64,000 nt of DNA from Pseudidiomarina terrestris (GCF_030466405.1 NZ_JAGGJF010000001.1:744001-808000), one strand, 5' to 3'. Shown: positions 31,638-48,828, counted from the stretch's first letter. The notes: a model not told the origin generated them from the letters alone. Numbers and translations: made by a program.

Positions 31638-33010
31638 AAATAGTGATTCTGGGCGGTGGCCAAGTGGGTGGTACGCTCGCCGAAAACCTGGTCGGTGAAG
31701 ACAATGACATTACCATTGTCGATACCGACATGGCTCGCTTAGGAGAACTCTCGGACCGCAACGACATTCGTACGGTACAAGGTCATGGTGCGCATCCAAG
31801 AGTTCTGCGCAACGCGGGCTGCGAAGACGCTGACATGCTCATCGCAGTTACGCCAAGTGACGAAACCAATATGATGGCATGCCAAATTGCCTATACCCTG
31901 TTCCGTACGCCGAAACGTATTGCCCGGATCCGTTCCGAAGAATACATCGATTTCAAAGACCAGCTGTTCCATAAAGATGATGTTCCCGTTGACCATACCA
32001 TCTCTCCAGAGCAACAGGTAACGCACTACATAAAACGGCTGGTCGATTACCCTGGCGCCCTGCAGGTGATGGAGTTCGCCGGCGGCCGCGCCAGCCTGGT
32101 TGCGGTCAAAGCCTATTATGGCGGTAAGCTGGTGGGGCATGCGATTTCCTCACTGAAAGAACACATGCCGAACGTTGAAACCCGGGTGGCAGCTATTTTC
32201 CGTCAGGGCAAACCTATCCGTCCCATGGGTACCACCATTATTGAAGCCGGCGACGAAGTTTTCTTCATCACCGACACTCGTTACGTGCGCATGGTCATGG
32301 AAGAAATGCAGAAGCTTGAGCATCAGTATCGCCGCATCATGATTGCCGGCGGTGGTAATATTGGCGCAGGCCTGGCTCGACTGCTGGAAGACAACCACCA
32401 CGTTAAACTCATCGAACGAAACCCGGCGCGTGGTGAAATTCTCAACGAGAGTCTGCGCCACACCACAATTCTTGAGGGCGACGCCTCAGAGAGCCGGCTG
32501 CTGAGTGACGAGCATATTGAAGACGTTGATGTCTTCATTGCCGTCACCAATGACGATGAAGCCAACATCATGTCCGCTATGCTGGCGAAAAAAATGGGTG
32601 CCAAGAAAACCATGGTGCTGATCCAGCGCCAGGCCTATGTGGATTTGGTGCAAGATGACGTTATTGATATCGCAATCTCGCCACAACGAGCCACAGTATC
32701 TGCGTTACTGTCACTGATCCGCAAAGGCGATATCGTCAATGCCTACTCGCTGCGTAAAGGTGCCGCTGAGGCCATCGAAGCTATCGCTCATGGTGATGAG
32801 AAAACCTCAAAAGTGGTGGGTAAATCGATCAGTGAAATCAAGCTGCCGCCGGGTACAACCATTGGCGCGATTGTGCGTGGGCATGAGGTCATGATTGCCC
32901 ATGATGACACTGTGTTGCACGCTGACGACCATGTCATTCTCTTCTTAGTGGATAAGAAATACGTGCGTGAAGTTGAGCGCCTGTTCCAGCCAAGCGCTCT
33001 GTTCTTCTAA
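31634..33010 (+). CDS. trkA: Trk potassium uptake regulatory NAD-binding subunit
   Basis: About 458 residues from the ATG at 31634, which overlaps the rsmB stop. It has two RCK-N/RCK-C units: nucleotide-binding loops [15 protein letters not shown] (about 3-17) and [16 protein letters not shown] (about 235), each followed by a TrkA-C domain. It gates the TrkH potassium channel at the inner face of the membrane. The TAA stop interlocks with the antiparallel trkH stop (CTAA at 33007-33010). Confidence 0.96.
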   Translation: MKIVILGGGQVGGTLAENLVGEDNDITIVDTDMARLGELSDRNDIRTVQGHGAHPRVLRNAGCEDADMLIAVTPSDETNMMACQIAYTLFRTPKRIARIRSEEYIDFKDQLFHKDDVPVDHTISPEQQVTHYIKRLVDYPGALQVMEFAGGRASLVAVKAYYGGKLVGHAISSLKEHMPNVETRVAAIFRQGKPIRPMGTTIIEAGDEVFFITDTRYVRMVMEEMQKLEHQYRRIMIAGGGNIGAGLARLLEDNHHVKLIERNPARGEILNESLRHTTILEGDASESRLLSDEHIEDVDVFIAVTNDDEANIMSAMLAKKMGAKKTMVLIQRQAYVDLVQDDVIDIAISPQRATVSALLSLIRKGDIVNAYSLRKGAAEAIEAIAHGDEKTSKVVGKSISEIKLPPGTTIGAIVRGHEVMIAHDDTVLHADDHVILFLVDKKYVREVERLFQPSALFF

Positions 33011-34458
33011 GAGCGCCAGAAGGTCGGCGTGAGCAGCACCAGGATGGTAAAAATTTCAAGCCGGCCGAACAACATCGCGATCACCAGCAGCCATTTCGCA
33101 GCATCGGGAATGGTCGCGTAGTTTGCAGCGACATCTCCCAGGCCCGGACCCAGATTATTTAAGCAGGCCGCCGTGGCCGAAAAGGCAGTAATATCATCCA
33201 ATCCGGTCGCCAGTAAGCCCAGCATCACCACCACAAACACCAGAGCATACGCGGCAAAGAAGCCCCATACGGCCTCAACCACACGCTGTGGCAATATGCG
33301 GTTACCGAGCTTCACGGTGTAAACCCCCGCCGGATGCACCAAGCGGTTGAGTTCACGTGCCCCTTGCCGGAACAAAAGCACAACCCGCACCACTTTCAAG
33401 CCACCTGCGGTTGAGCTTGCGCAACCGCCGATGAAACTGGCAAAAACAAGCAGTAACGGCAGAAATAAAGGCCAGGCGGAGAAGTCTGTGGTGGCAAATC
33501 CTGCGGTGGTGCTTATCGATACCGACTGGAACATGGCCTGGTTGAAGGCTGTGCCAGTATCAGCAAACTCTTTATGGACCAGCACAGTAGCAAATACCAC
33601 CAACAGCAACGCCAGCTGAATGCCAAGAAAGGCTTTCACTTCGGGGTCACGCACGTAACTCATGAGCGAGCGGCCAGTAATGGCCGCATAGTGAATGGCG
33701 AAGTTTACCGAGGACAACAACAAGAACACCACACAAATGGTGTTAATCGTGCTGCTATCGAAGTAGCCCATGCTCGCGTCATAGGTACTGAAGCCCCCCA
33801 CTGCGATCGTTGAAAACGCATGGCCGATAGCATCAAACCAGTTCATCCCGGCCAAATGATAGGCCGTCGCGCAGGCCGCAGTCAGGGCGACATAGATGTA
33901 CCACAGGTGCTTAGCGGTATCCGCGATACGCGGTGTCATTTTGGCATCTTTCTGCGGTCCGGGGATTTCGGCGCGGTAGAGCTGCATACCACCGATTCCA
34001 AGCATAGGCAGAATTGCCACCGCTAACACGATGATACCCATACCGCCGAGCCACTGCAGCTGTTGACGATAGAATAAAATACTGTGCGGCAGCGTTTCCA
34101 GGCCCTGAATGACCGTCGCTCCGGTTGTGGTCAGCCCGGAGAAAGACTCAAATACCGCATCGGTAAATGACAGGGGTAACTCCTGCGCGAACCATAACGG
34201 CATCACCCCGACCATGCCCAACACCGTCCAGAACAGGACCGTGAGCAAAAAGCCATCGCGAACCTTCAGGTCAGCATGTTCGTTTCGGTTCGGGTACCAA
34301 ACCAGAAAACCAATGATCAGGCTAATGGCAAACGCTAAAGTAAATGCGCTGCCCCCACCATCGCCGTAGATCAGGGCAACCACCGCTGGCGGCAGTAAGC
34401 TTAAGCTGAATACGCAAATTAACAGCCCCAGAACACGAAGAATTCCTCTTAGGCGCAC
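33007..34458 (-). CDS. trkH: Trk potassium transporter membrane subunit
   Basis: A 483-residue integral membrane protein with the four M1-P-M2 repeats of the TrkH/KtrB superfamily. The selectivity-filter segments are [38 protein letters not shown] and [13 protein letters not shown]. It is the partner of trkA, which is convergent with overlapping stops. The yigZ gene upstream overlaps its start by 10 bp. Confidence 0.95.
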   Translation of the reverse strand: MRLRGILRVLGLLICVFSLSLLPPAVVALIYGDGGGSAFTLAFAISLIIGFLVWYPNRNEHADLKVRDGFLLTVLFWTVLGMVGVMPLWFAQELPLSFTDAVFESFSGLTTTGATVIQGLETLPHSILFYRQQLQWLGGMGIIVLAVAILPMLGIGGMQLYRAEIPGPQKDAKMTPRIADTAKHLWYIYVALTAACATAYHLAGMNWFDAIGHAFSTIAVGGFSTYDASMGYFDSSTINTICVVFLLLSSVNFAIHYAAITGRSLMSYVRDPEVKAFLGIQLALLLVVFATVLVHKEFADTGTAFNQAMFQSVSISTTAGFATTDFSAWPLFLPLLLVFASFIGGCASSTAGGLKVVRVVLLFRQGARELNRLVHPAGVYTVKLGNRILPQRVVEAVWGFFAAYALVFVVVMLGLLATGLDDITAFSATAACLNNLGPGLGDVAANYATIPDAAKWLLVIAMLFGRLEIFTILVLLTPTFWRS

Positions 34459-35081
34459 GAATTATCCCCAGTTTGACATTTTTTTAGTGCAACACGCCCT
34501 TGTGTTGCGTTTTTTAAGGCCGTAGCGAGATCTTCAAACAGCTCTTCAGGCAAAGCAATCTGCTGTTCGATAGTTGCCGCAAAATTGTGTTGCTCTGTTA
34601 TGGCATCGTACTGCGCCAGACAATGCGTGACAACTTTTTGATCTGCATAATCGTAGTGTAAATAGGCAGTTTTGCGCACTATTTTCTGACTTTGCGACGT
34701 CATCTTCAATGCCTCCAGAGTCGCCTGCGTATAGGCGCGCTGGAGCCCACCTGTGCCTAACTTGATACCGCCAAAGTAACGCACTACGACCACCGACACC
34801 TCGCCCAGTCCACTGTTCAGTAACACTTGCGACATTGGCCGCCCGGCTGTACCGCTGGGCTCGCCATCGTCGCTCATGGCATAACTCTGACTGTGGTCGG
34901 GAGCCGCATAGATAGCAGCACTGCAATAATGGTTCGCGCCCGGCCATTGCTGCTGACAAAAGCGAATATGCGCCTGATGCTGGCTCGCAGACGTTACCTG
35001 CTGGACCGAGGTAATGAAGCGACTGTGTTTAATCTCAATCTCGTGGGTGCATGGCGCCGCCGGAATCAAATACTGTGTCAT
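34449..35081 (-). CDS. yigZ: YigZ/IMPACT family protein
   Basis: A 210-residue protein with the UPF0029/IMPACT N-terminal domain (SDDGEPSGTAGRPM, VVRYFGGIKLGTGGLQRAY) and a C-terminal ferredoxin-like domain. The biochemical role is not settled, and members are linked to translation. It starts 5 bp after the slt stop and overlaps trkH, so slt-yigZ-trkH is probably one operon. Confidence 0.92.
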   Translation of the reverse strand: MTQYLIPAAPCTHEIEIKHSRFITSVQQVTSASQHQAHIRFCQQQWPGANHYCSAAIYAAPDHSQSYAMSDDGEPSGTAGRPMSQVLLNSGLGEVSVVVVRYFGGIKLGTGGLQRAYTQATLEALKMTSQSQKIVRKTAYLHYDYADQKVVTHCLAQYDAITEQHNFAATIEQQIALPEELFEDLATALKNATQGRVALKKCQTGDNSCA

Positions 35082-35086
35082 AGCCC

Positions 35087-37072
35087 CTACAAGTCCAGCG
35101 CTGCTTTACTAATTTTCATATCCACCAGCTCAGCAAAGCGATTTCGTGTTTCCGTTGGATGCTCGAGAAGCAGGTAGATTTGCTGGTAAGCGAGCACATT
35201 TTTTACATAGTCCCGGGTTTCCCGGTAAGGGATGGTCTCAATCCAACGATCAATCGCAATGGGACTGGTCGGAATCCAGTCAATAACCCGGTAGATGCCG
35301 CCATTATAAGCTGCGGTAGCCACAACCCAGTTGTCACCGAGACGCCGCTTTAGATCGGCGAGATAGCGCGTACCTAAACGAATGTTGACGCTGGTGTTTT
35401 GCAAATCATGGCGGCCATAATCGCGTCGTCCTACATAGCGCGCAGTGCTAGGTAGCAACTGCATCAGGCCGTGCGCGCCGGCGTGGGAATAAGCATCGAA
35501 GCGAAACGCACTTTCGCGCCGGGAAATTGCAAAAGCCCAGTCTGGCGCAATACCAGCCGCCTCGGCATTCTCCCGGTGCTCTTGGGCGTAAGCAAGGGGG
35601 AAGCGCTGTTCTATAGCACCGAATTCGCCAAGCTGACCCAGTGTATAAATAGCCTGATCATGCCAACCCCACTGTGACGCCAGCACCGCCAACAGTTCTT
35701 GTCGGCGCGGCTCAGCGCCCTGCAACAACTGATACCACTCCCTGCGGGCATCGATATAACGCTCAAGCTGTAAGAACTCGTAAGCTCTTTGTACGGCCGG
35801 TAGCGCGCGTACCGCTTGTAATTCTTGTGGTAAGTAGCGGATATCCTCTTGCGCCAGTTGCAACGGCAGCTCAAGTTTACTCGCAGCTAAGAAACCGTAG
35901 TAACTGCGCTGGTCGGCGATTTGCGCAAAAAAGGTCGCCGCCTGTTGCTGGTCGCCCAGCTCTTCGTAGGCCCGTCCACGCCAGTAGAACCATTGGGCTT
36001 TTTCGGTGGCAAGTCCCACTTCTGCAGCAGGATCTTCAAGCAGCGCCTGCCAATCGCCTTCCCGCACCCACTCGGCCAGCTGCCACTGCAAAGTCGCCGC
36101 ATTATGCTCACGCGGCTCCAGCCGGGCCAGCCAGTCATGCGCCTGGGAGTGATCTTTGGCGCTTAGGGCGACTGCGAAGTTTTGCTCAAGCTCGGTGCGT
36201 TGACTCTGGCTCAGAACGATTCCTTCGGGCAAATCTTCGAACGTACGAATAGCAACATCAGGGTCGCGCCAAATCAGCCGGCCCAGCGCGTAGGTAACAA
36301 TACTGGCAACGCGCTCAGCAGCAGTGCCCTGCTGTCGCGCCAGCTCATCCATTTCACGCACAAGATTCGCCGGATTGCGGCGAACCTGACGGTAACTTTT
36401 AATCAATTCGCTGGTAGGCGCTTCCACCAGTCCTGCCAGATACGGTAACAAGGTATGCTTGCCATCTTCGGCCGCTAACTTAGCCCGTTGCCAAACCATT
36501 TCATCGGTGCGACGTCCGGCCTGGGCCCACGTCGCCAGCAACGGGTCACAGGCTTTCGGCAAGGATTCTCCGGTCAACCAAAGTTGATCGACGGCGCGCA
36601 TAACAGCGTCGCGCGGTTGAGTTTCCTGACTCAGTGAGAAACGCCAGAAATAACAACGATGTTCGACCCGTCCCGGATAAATGAAGTCGCGTAAAAAACG
36701 TTGCTGTTCATTATTTTGCGCCAGGTAGTCAAGCCAGGGGTAGCGTAGCTGCCAGTCCAGCGGCGTGTTGCTCAGAACCTCAAAAAAGTCCAGCACCCGC
36801 TCTTCGTTGGCCACGTAGCCGACTTGCAGTAAGCGCTCCAACTCCAGATAAGGAGTTAAAGGATAGTCGCGCAACTCGTCCAACAGCTGATTGTACTCAT
36901 TCAGCCGCCCGCGTTTTGCCGCATATTCAGCCTTCACAAACAGCTGCCGTTGCTTTTCGCGTTGTTCGCCCCCATTTAGATCGGGATCATGAATTTTAGG
37001 CTCAGCTCGAGTGTCGGTGGAAAGAACCGCTGTAAACAGAAGCACACATACTGTCGTTCGAATTAACCACAT
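35087..37072 (-). CDS. slt: Soluble lytic murein transglycosylase
   Basis: A 661-residue periplasmic enzyme with a Sec signal (WLIRTTVCVLLFTAVLS). A long alpha-superhelical U/L region (about 30-480) is followed by the lysozyme-like catalytic domain, with the catalytic Glu in ISRRESAFR, then HGLMQLLPSTARYVGR and TAAYNGG. It cleaves murein to 1,6-anhydromuropeptides. Typical Slt70 length. Confidence 0.93.
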   Translation of the reverse strand: MWLIRTTVCVLLFTAVLSTDTRAEPKIHDPDLNGGEQREKQRQLFVKAEYAAKRGRLNEYNQLLDELRDYPLTPYLELERLLQVGYVANEERVLDFFEVLSNTPLDWQLRYPWLDYLAQNNEQQRFLRDFIYPGRVEHRCYFWRFSLSQETQPRDAVMRAVDQLWLTGESLPKACDPLLATWAQAGRRTDEMVWQRAKLAAEDGKHTLLPYLAGLVEAPTSELIKSYRQVRRNPANLVREMDELARQQGTAAERVASIVTYALGRLIWRDPDVAIRTFEDLPEGIVLSQSQRTELEQNFAVALSAKDHSQAHDWLARLEPREHNAATLQWQLAEWVREGDWQALLEDPAAEVGLATEKAQWFYWRGRAYEELGDQQQAATFFAQIADQRSYYGFLAASKLELPLQLAQEDIRYLPQELQAVRALPAVQRAYEFLQLERYIDARREWYQLLQGAEPRRQELLAVLASQWGWHDQAIYTLGQLGEFGAIEQRFPLAYAQEHRENAEAAGIAPDWAFAISRRESAFRFDAYSHAGAHGLMQLLPSTARYVGRRDYGRHDLQNTSVNIRLGTRYLADLKRRLGDNWVVATAAYNGGIYRVIDWIPTSPIAIDRWIETIPYRETRDYVKNVLAYQQIYLLLEHPTETRNRFAELVDMKISKAALDL

Positions 37073-37076
37073 AATT

Positions 37077-37092
37077 TCAAACGCTCGTTTAA
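37077..37092. promoter_or_regulatory. Candidate PsrA-type operator upstream of fadBA
   Basis: CAAAC-N4-GTTTA lies inside a palindrome (AAACG at 37079-37083, CGTTT at 37086-37090), close to the PsrA consensus (C/G)AAAC-N2-4-GTTT(G/C). It lies between divergent slt and fadB. PsrA controls fatty-acid degradation in Alteromonadales and Pseudomonas. Assignment is by motif only. Confidence 0.4.
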
Positions 37093-37129
37093 ATAATCAT
37101 TGAAAAATTGACCTAATCGGGCCAAACTC

Positions 37130-37178
37130 TTGTCACTAAACGCTTGTCACAACTTAATGTGTCATAACCTAGTGTCAC
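37130..37178. repeat. Four TGTCA(C/T) repeats at about 14-bp spacing upstream of fadB
   Basis: TGTCA begins at 37131, 37145, 37160 and 37173, i.e. about one and a third helical turns apart, 60-110 bp before the fadB ATG. It may be a binding array for an unidentified regulator. Nothing else in this 167-bp gap was assigned apart from the PsrA-like box. Confidence 0.4.
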
Positions 37179-37239
37179 ATCATAGCTGACTACGAATCAT
37201 ACGCTAACCGAACGCAATCTGAAAATCAGGAGACCATAT

Positions 37240-40559
<3,320 letters not shown>

Positions 40560-40595
40560 CCTGCGCTTTTGCCGCACGCGGTTTTACCGTAAAAT

Positions 40596-40629
40596 AAAAG
40601 CCGTAGCAGTGAACTGCTACGGCTTTTTT
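40596..40629 (+). terminator. Intrinsic terminator of fadBA
   Basis: A perfect 11-bp stem (AGCCGTAGCAG with CTGCTACGGCT, loop TGAA) followed by six T. The upstream A-run makes it usable in both directions. Confidence 0.93.
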
Positions 40630-40664
40630 ATTAGAAAGTAGTTGCCCTGCTAAAAGGAACCCGC

Positions 40665-40901
40665 GTGACACAAGCGATAACACAAACCCTCGACACCCTT
40701 GGGCTTCGTTGCCCCGAGCCAGTGATGCTGATCCGCGCCACCATCCGTAAACTGGAACAGGGCGACTTACTCGAAGTCATCGCCGACGACCCCGCCACCA
40801 CCCGCGACATCCCAAGCTTTTGCCGCTTCATGGATCATCAGCTCGTCATTGCTGAAACGACTTCAGCACCGTATCGGTATGTCATTCGCAAAGGGAGCTA
40901 A
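40665..40901 (+). CDS. tusA: Sulfurtransferase TusA
   Basis: A 78-residue sulfur carrier for 2-thiouridine formation in tRNA. The persulfide Cys is in [13 protein letters not shown], followed by [18 protein letters not shown], as in all TusA proteins. The start is a GTG with AAAAGGA 8 bp upstream. A large palindromic repeat lies directly downstream. Confidence 0.95.
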   Translation: MTQAITQTLDTLGLRCPEPVMLIRATIRKLEQGDLLEVIADDPATTRDIPSFCRFMDHQLVIAETTSAPYRYVIRKGS

Positions 40902-40925
40902 AGGCGCGCGCGTGGCGGAGGCCGT

Positions 40926-41035
40926 GTGCGAGGGTGGCGGGGTATTTCCAAGGGTGTCGGCCGCATGGATGCGGCCGCCAAGCCCCCACGGACGGGTTTA
41001 CGGCGTCCCTTGGAAATACCCTGCCACCCTTGCAC
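40926..41035. repeat. 110-bp palindromic intergenic element
   Basis: The arms 40926-40954 and 41007-41035 are reverse complements at 27 of 29 positions. Inside is a second perfect 8-bp hairpin (GGCCGCAT, GG, ATGCGGCC; 40959-40976) and a diverged CGGACG counterpart near 40990. It fills the gap between convergent tusA and the GNAT gene. It resembles REP/BIME-type palindromes with GGATG motifs that I recall from marine gammaproteobacteria. It could end transcription in both directions. There is no T-run. Confidence 0.75.
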
Positions 41036-41052
41036 TGAAGGCCGAAGCCGAG

Positions 41053-41532
41053 CTAGATGTACTTTTGCCAGAACTCCGCTTTGCCGGTGGCTTCGTCGAG
41101 TTGGTAGGGCTTGAAACCGAATTTGTCGTACGCCAGCTTGGCTGGCTCGTTGCCTTCCAGCACCTCGAGCGTCAGTTTCACGCAGCCGCGGAATTGCGCC
41201 AGAGTTTCTACCTCCTGCAGCAAGCGTTTGGCAATGCCCTGACCGCGAAAATCTTTGATCACCGCGATATCGTGGATGTTCATCACCGGCTTCGCGGCAA
41301 AGGTTGAGAAACCTTCTACGCAGTTCGCCAAACCGACAGGCTCATCGTCAACGAAGGCCAATAACGAGAATACATAATCGCGTTTTGCCATTTCGTCGAC
41401 CAAATTCTGCCGGGTCTCGTCAGGTAACGCCTCGCCACCACCCATCGGATCTTGCGCGTAATCATTTAACATAGCGACCACCGCCTGGCGATGCTTCGGA
41501 TTTTGATAGTCAGCTAAAGTAATCTCAACCAT
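41053..41532 (-). CDS. GNAT family N-acetyltransferase
   Basis: A 159-residue GNAT-fold protein. The acetyl-CoA loop is IKDFRGQGIAKRLLQE (Q/RxxGxG/A motif) and the C-terminal strand/helix is LTLEVLEGNEPAKLAYDKFGF. The acceptor is unknown. It overlaps the upstream tag gene by 8 bp, so the two are probably cotranscribed. Confidence 0.9.
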   Translation of the reverse strand: MVEITLADYQNPKHRQAVVAMLNDYAQDPMGGGEALPDETRQNLVDEMAKRDYVFSLLAFVDDEPVGLANCVEGFSTFAAKPVMNIHDIAVIKDFRGQGIAKRLLQEVETLAQFRGCVKLTLEVLEGNEPAKLAYDKFGFKPYQLDEATGKAEFWQKYI

Positions 41533-42139
41533 GATGCTCTCGTGATGTTAAGGAAAAATTACGCATTTCCCGACAAACCTCATCGTAACAATGACAGTCG
41601 ACCACATGGTCGTTGACCATGCCGACAGCCTGCATGAATGCGTAACAAATCGTTGTGCCTACAAAGCTAAAGCCTGCTTTCTTCAGGGCTTTGGCCATAG
41701 TATCAGAAACTTCATCAGAGGTGGGGATGTCATCACCCTGTCGGGCGAAGATCCGCGGCGTTCCATCGCTAAACTGCCAGAGAAATTCAGCAAAGGGCTG
41801 CCCTTGCTCACGCAAGTCCACATAGGCCCGGGCGTTCTTGAAAATGGACTCAATTTTAAGCCGGTTGCGTACTATGCCCGCATTTTCCATCAATTCCGCT
41901 TTGTAGCTTTCTGGAAGTTGCAGGATTGCATCAGGATTAAAGTCACAAAAGGCAGCCTCGTAATTCGCTTGTTTTCGCAAAATCGTCAGCCAACTTAAAC
42001 CTGCTTGCTGACCGTCCAGACACAGCTTTGCAAACAGCTCCTGACTGTCGGCCACCGGGCGCCCCCACACCTCATCGTGGTAGCGTACATAGTCTGGCGC
42101 AGTGCCACACCAACTGCATCGTTGCACAGATGTCTGCAT
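41525..42139 (-). CDS. tag: DNA-3-methyladenine glycosylase I
   Basis: A 204-residue HhH-superfamily glycosylase that removes 3-methyladenine. It shows CSWCGTAPDYVRYHDEVWGRP (zinc Cys and His), GQQAGLSWLTILRKQ, FVGTTICYAFMQAVGMVNDH and a late zinc pair DCHCYDEVC. The position of E. coli Glu38 is Asp here (CLDGQQ), a conservative change. It lies between glyQ (divergent) and the GNAT gene. Confidence 0.93.
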   Translation of the reverse strand: MQTSVQRCSWCGTAPDYVRYHDEVWGRPVADSQELFAKLCLDGQQAGLSWLTILRKQANYEAAFCDFNPDAILQLPESYKAELMENAGIVRNRLKIESIFKNARAYVDLREQGQPFAEFLWQFSDGTPRIFARQGDDIPTSDEVSDTMAKALKKAGFSFVGTTICYAFMQAVGMVNDHVVDCHCYDEVCREMRNFSLTSREHHG

Positions 42140-42177
42140 TTTTAGCCGCGCTCCTGTAACCCTTGCTCAACAAAGGG

Positions 42178-42183
42178 TATAAT
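42178..42183 (+). promoter_or_regulatory. -10 element of the glyQS promoter
   Basis: A perfect TATAAT 41 bp before the glyQ ATG. The -35 region is poor (TGTAAC at 42155), so the promoter may be weak or helped by an activator. Confidence 0.5.
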
Positions 42184-42223
42184 TTACGCCACTTTTGATT
42201 AAAAATCAGCACGAGAAGAACAC

Positions 42224-43129
42224 ATGGCCAGCTACGATGTAAAAACCTTTCAAGGTCTCATCCTCGCGCTCCAGGATTACTGGGCGCAACAGGGGTGTGC
42301 GATTGTGCAACCCCTCGATATGGAAGTAGGCGCAGGCACTTTTCATCCAATGACGTTTTTACGCGCCGTTGGCCCTGAACCAGCCAACTTTGCCTATGTG
42401 CAGCCTTGTCGCCGTCCTACTGATGGCCGTTATGGCGAAAACCCCAACCGGCTACAGCACTATTATCAGTTTCAGGTCATTTTGAAGCCCTCTCCGAAGA
42501 ATATTCAGGAACTTTATCTGGGTTCATTAGAGCTGCTTGGATTTGACCCCCTGGTTCACGATATTCGCTTCGTCGAAGACAACTGGGAATCCCCCACGCT
42601 TGGCGCCTGGGGCCTGGGCTGGGAAGTCTGGCTTAATGGTATGGAGGTGACCCAGTTCACCTACTTCCAGCAGGTCGGCGGCCTGGAGTGTCGGCCGGTT
42701 GCCGGTGAGATTACTTATGGTCTGGAGCGCCTGGCGATGTACATTCAGGGTGTTGATAGTATTTATGATCTGGTCTGGACCGATGGTCCGCGCGGTACGA
42801 TTTTCTACCGTGACGTGTTCCACCAGAACGAAGTAGAACAGTCCACCTATAACTTCGAACATGCGGCGGTAGATGTCTTGTTTGACCGATTCGACGCCTG
42901 CGAGCGCGAGTGTAAGCACTTACTCGAGCATAATTTGCCGCTGCCGGCATACGAACAGGTGATGCGTGCCTCACACGCATTTAACCTGCTCGATGCCCGC
43001 CACGCAATATCGGTAACCGAACGTCAGCGGTATATCCTGCGTGTTCGTACCATGGCGAAAGGCTGCGCTGAAGCCTACTATGCGGCGCGTGAAGCGCTTG
43101 GTTTTCCACTGGCAGAGCAAGGAGCTTAA
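42224..43129 (+). CDS. glyQ: Glycyl-tRNA synthetase alpha subunit
   Basis: A 301-residue class II synthetase catalytic subunit of the bacterial alpha2beta2 GlyRS. It opens [18 protein letters not shown]. Class II motifs include [18 protein letters not shown] (motif 2) and [13 protein letters not shown] (motif 3). glyS follows after 3 bp. Confidence 0.97.
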   Translation: MASYDVKTFQGLILALQDYWAQQGCAIVQPLDMEVGAGTFHPMTFLRAVGPEPANFAYVQPCRRPTDGRYGENPNRLQHYYQFQVILKPSPKNIQELYLGSLELLGFDPLVHDIRFVEDNWESPTLGAWGLGWEVWLNGMEVTQFTYFQQVGGLECRPVAGEITYGLERLAMYIQGVDSIYDLVWTDGPRGTIFYRDVFHQNEVEQSTYNFEHAAVDVLFDRFDACERECKHLLEHNLPLPAYEQVMRASHAFNLLDARHAISVTERQRYILRVRTMAKGCAEAYYAAREALGFPLAEQGA

Positions 43130-43132
43130 GAC

Positions 43133-45199
43133 GTGCAATACGCTACTCTCTTAGTTGAAATCGGTACCGAAGAGTTACCTCCAAAAGCGCTGAAAGGCTT
43201 AAGCGAAACCTTTGCGCAGAACCTTGCCCAACAGCTTACGGATAACACGCTGAAGCATGGCGCCGTGCAGTGCTTCGCCACCCCGCGTCGGCTGGCGATT
43301 CAAATACAGGATGTTGCGGCGCAACAAGAAGACCAAGTGGTTGAGAAGCGCGGCCCTTCAGTTGATGTAGCTTTCGATGGCGACGGTAACCCCACTAAGG
43401 CTGCCCAAGGCTGGGCACGCTCAAATGGCATTAGCGTCGACCAGGCCGAGCGCCTTAAAACAGACAAGGGCGAATGGTTACTCTACAAAGCTGAAGTCAA
43501 AGGGCAGCCCCTAAGCGCCCTGCTAGCAGATTTCGTGCAGCGGGCGCTTGAGCAGTTGCCTGTCGCAAAACCTATGCGCTGGGGTAATGGTAACGTTCAC
43601 TTCATCCGCCCTGTTCACACAGTGACGCTGATGTATGGCGATGAACTCATTGCCGGTGAAGTATTAGGAATTGCCTCGGCAAATAAATTGCTGGGCCACC
43701 GATTCCATTGCCCGCAAGGCACACAGCTGATGCATGCCGACGAATACGAGGAAACTCTGGAGTCGGCTTGGGTTATTGCCGACTTCGCAAAGCGCCGCGC
43801 TCGAATTGAAGATGGCATCCGTGTCCAGGCGCAGCAAGCCGGAGGTCAGGTCCGTGCTGACGAGGCGCTACTTGATGAGGTGACGGCGCTGGTTGAGTGG
43901 CCGGTCGCGCTGACAGCCAGCTTTGACAAAGGCTTTTTGGACGTACCTAAAGAGCCACTGATTGTCACCATGAAGGACGATCAGCGTTACTTCCCGTTGG
44001 AAGACCAGCAAGGCCAGCTACTGCCCCACTTCGTGTTCATTACCAACATCGATAGCAAAGATCCCGAACAGGTCATTTTGGGTAATGAGCGAGTCGTTCG
44101 CCCGCGCCTGGCAGATGCCCAATTTTTCTATGAAACAGACAAAAAGACCGCTCTCGAAGAGCGCGTCAATGCCCTTGATAATGTTCTGTTTCAGAAGAAG
44201 CTTGGCAGCATCAAGGACAAATCTGATCGCATTGCACAAGTCGCAGCTGGCATTGCAGATATGCTGGGTAGCGACAAAGAGATTGCGCAACGCGCAGGTT
44301 TCTTATGTAAAGCCGACCTGGTGTCCCAGATGGTGCTGGAATTCCCCGAAACACAAGGTGTGATGGGGATGCATTATGCGCGCAATGATAATGAAGCTGA
44401 AGGCGTTGCTGAGGCCATTTACGAGCACTACCTGCCACGGTTTAGTGGTGATGCCCTGCCCCAGACCATTCCAGGCTGTGCGGTAGCTCTGGCTGACAAG
44501 CTGGACTCACTGGTAGGTATCTTTGGGATTGGTCAGGTTCCGAAAGGCGATCGCGATCCGTTTGCGCTGCGTCGTGCCGCCATAGGTTTACTGCGTATCA
44601 TCGTCGAAAAAGACCTGCCGCTCGATCTGAACGATTTGGTGCAGCTGTCGCGGAAAAGCTTTGGCGACCTGCTAACCAGTGAGAGCGTTCACGACGATGT
44701 GGCGGAGTTTTTGCTAGGCCGCTTCCGTCCGTGGTATCAGGACCAGGGAATTAGTGTCGATGTGATTCAGGCGGTTCTCGCCCGTCGCCCAACGGCGCCG
44801 GTCGATTTCGACCAGCGGGTGCATGCTGTTGCAGCCTTCCGTAAGCTGGAAGAAGCCCAGGCCCTGGCCGCTGCCAACAAACGGGTAGCAAATATCTTAG
44901 CCAAGCTTGATAGCCCTGTTGCAACGAAAATCGACAGCGGCCTGTTAAGCGCCAGTGAAGAGATAGCACTGGTTAAGGCTCTGGAAGAGGCTGAGCTACG
45001 CGCAAACGATGCACTCAAGCACAACAACTATACTGGAGCTTTAAAGGCTCTGGCGGCCTTACAGAAGCCCGTAGATGCGTTCTTCGACAATGTCATGGTT
45101 AATGCAGAGGATGACGCCGTGCGCACTAACCGGCAGGCAATTTTACAACGGCTACGCGAACTCTTTTTGCAGATCGCTGACATTTCAGTACTAAACTAA
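43133..45199 (+). CDS. glyS: Glycyl-tRNA synthetase beta subunit
   Basis: A 688-residue tRNA-binding subunit of GlyRS. It opens [19 protein letters not shown], the standard GlyS start, and has an HD-like region and a C-terminal anticodon-binding domain. It uses a GTG start 3 bp after glyQ. A terminator shared with convergent gyrB follows. Confidence 0.97.
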   Translation: MQYATLLVEIGTEELPPKALKGLSETFAQNLAQQLTDNTLKHGAVQCFATPRRLAIQIQDVAAQQEDQVVEKRGPSVDVAFDGDGNPTKAAQGWARSNGISVDQAERLKTDKGEWLLYKAEVKGQPLSALLADFVQRALEQLPVAKPMRWGNGNVHFIRPVHTVTLMYGDELIAGEVLGIASANKLLGHRFHCPQGTQLMHADEYEETLESAWVIADFAKRRARIEDGIRVQAQQAGGQVRADEALLDEVTALVEWPVALTASFDKGFLDVPKEPLIVTMKDDQRYFPLEDQQGQLLPHFVFITNIDSKDPEQVILGNERVVRPRLADAQFFYETDKKTALEERVNALDNVLFQKKLGSIKDKSDRIAQVAAGIADMLGSDKEIAQRAGFLCKADLVSQMVLEFPETQGVMGMHYARNDNEAEGVAEAIYEHYLPRFSGDALPQTIPGCAVALADKLDSLVGIFGIGQVPKGDRDPFALRRAAIGLLRIIVEKDLPLDLNDLVQLSRKSFGDLLTSESVHDDVAEFLLGRFRPWYQDQGISVDVIQAVLARRPTAPVDFDQRVHAVAAFRKLEEAQALAAANKRVANILAKLDSPVATKIDSGLLSASEEIALVKALEEAELRANDALKHNNYTGALKALAALQKPVDAFFDNVMVNAEDDAVRTNRQAILQRLRELFLQIADISVLN

Positions 45200-45237
45200 T
45201 CTTTAGCACTTTAAGTAGCTAAAGCATTGATAAGAAA

Positions 45238-45267
45238 TAAAAAAGGAGCCAAATGGCTCCTTTTTTT
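45238..45267 (+). terminator. Bidirectional terminator between glyS and gyrB
   Basis: A 6-bp stem (GGAGCC 45245-45250 with GGCTCC 45255-45260) flanked by an A-run and T7, suited to both converging transcripts. A second hairpin (CTTTAGC with GCTAAAG, 45201-45224) lies just upstream. Confidence 0.88.
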
Positions 45268-45292
45268 CTGCTTTGATAGCTGCAACCCTTGG

Positions 45293-48806
<3,514 letters not shown>

Positions 48807-48828
48807 AACGGGCTACAACGGTCTCCAC

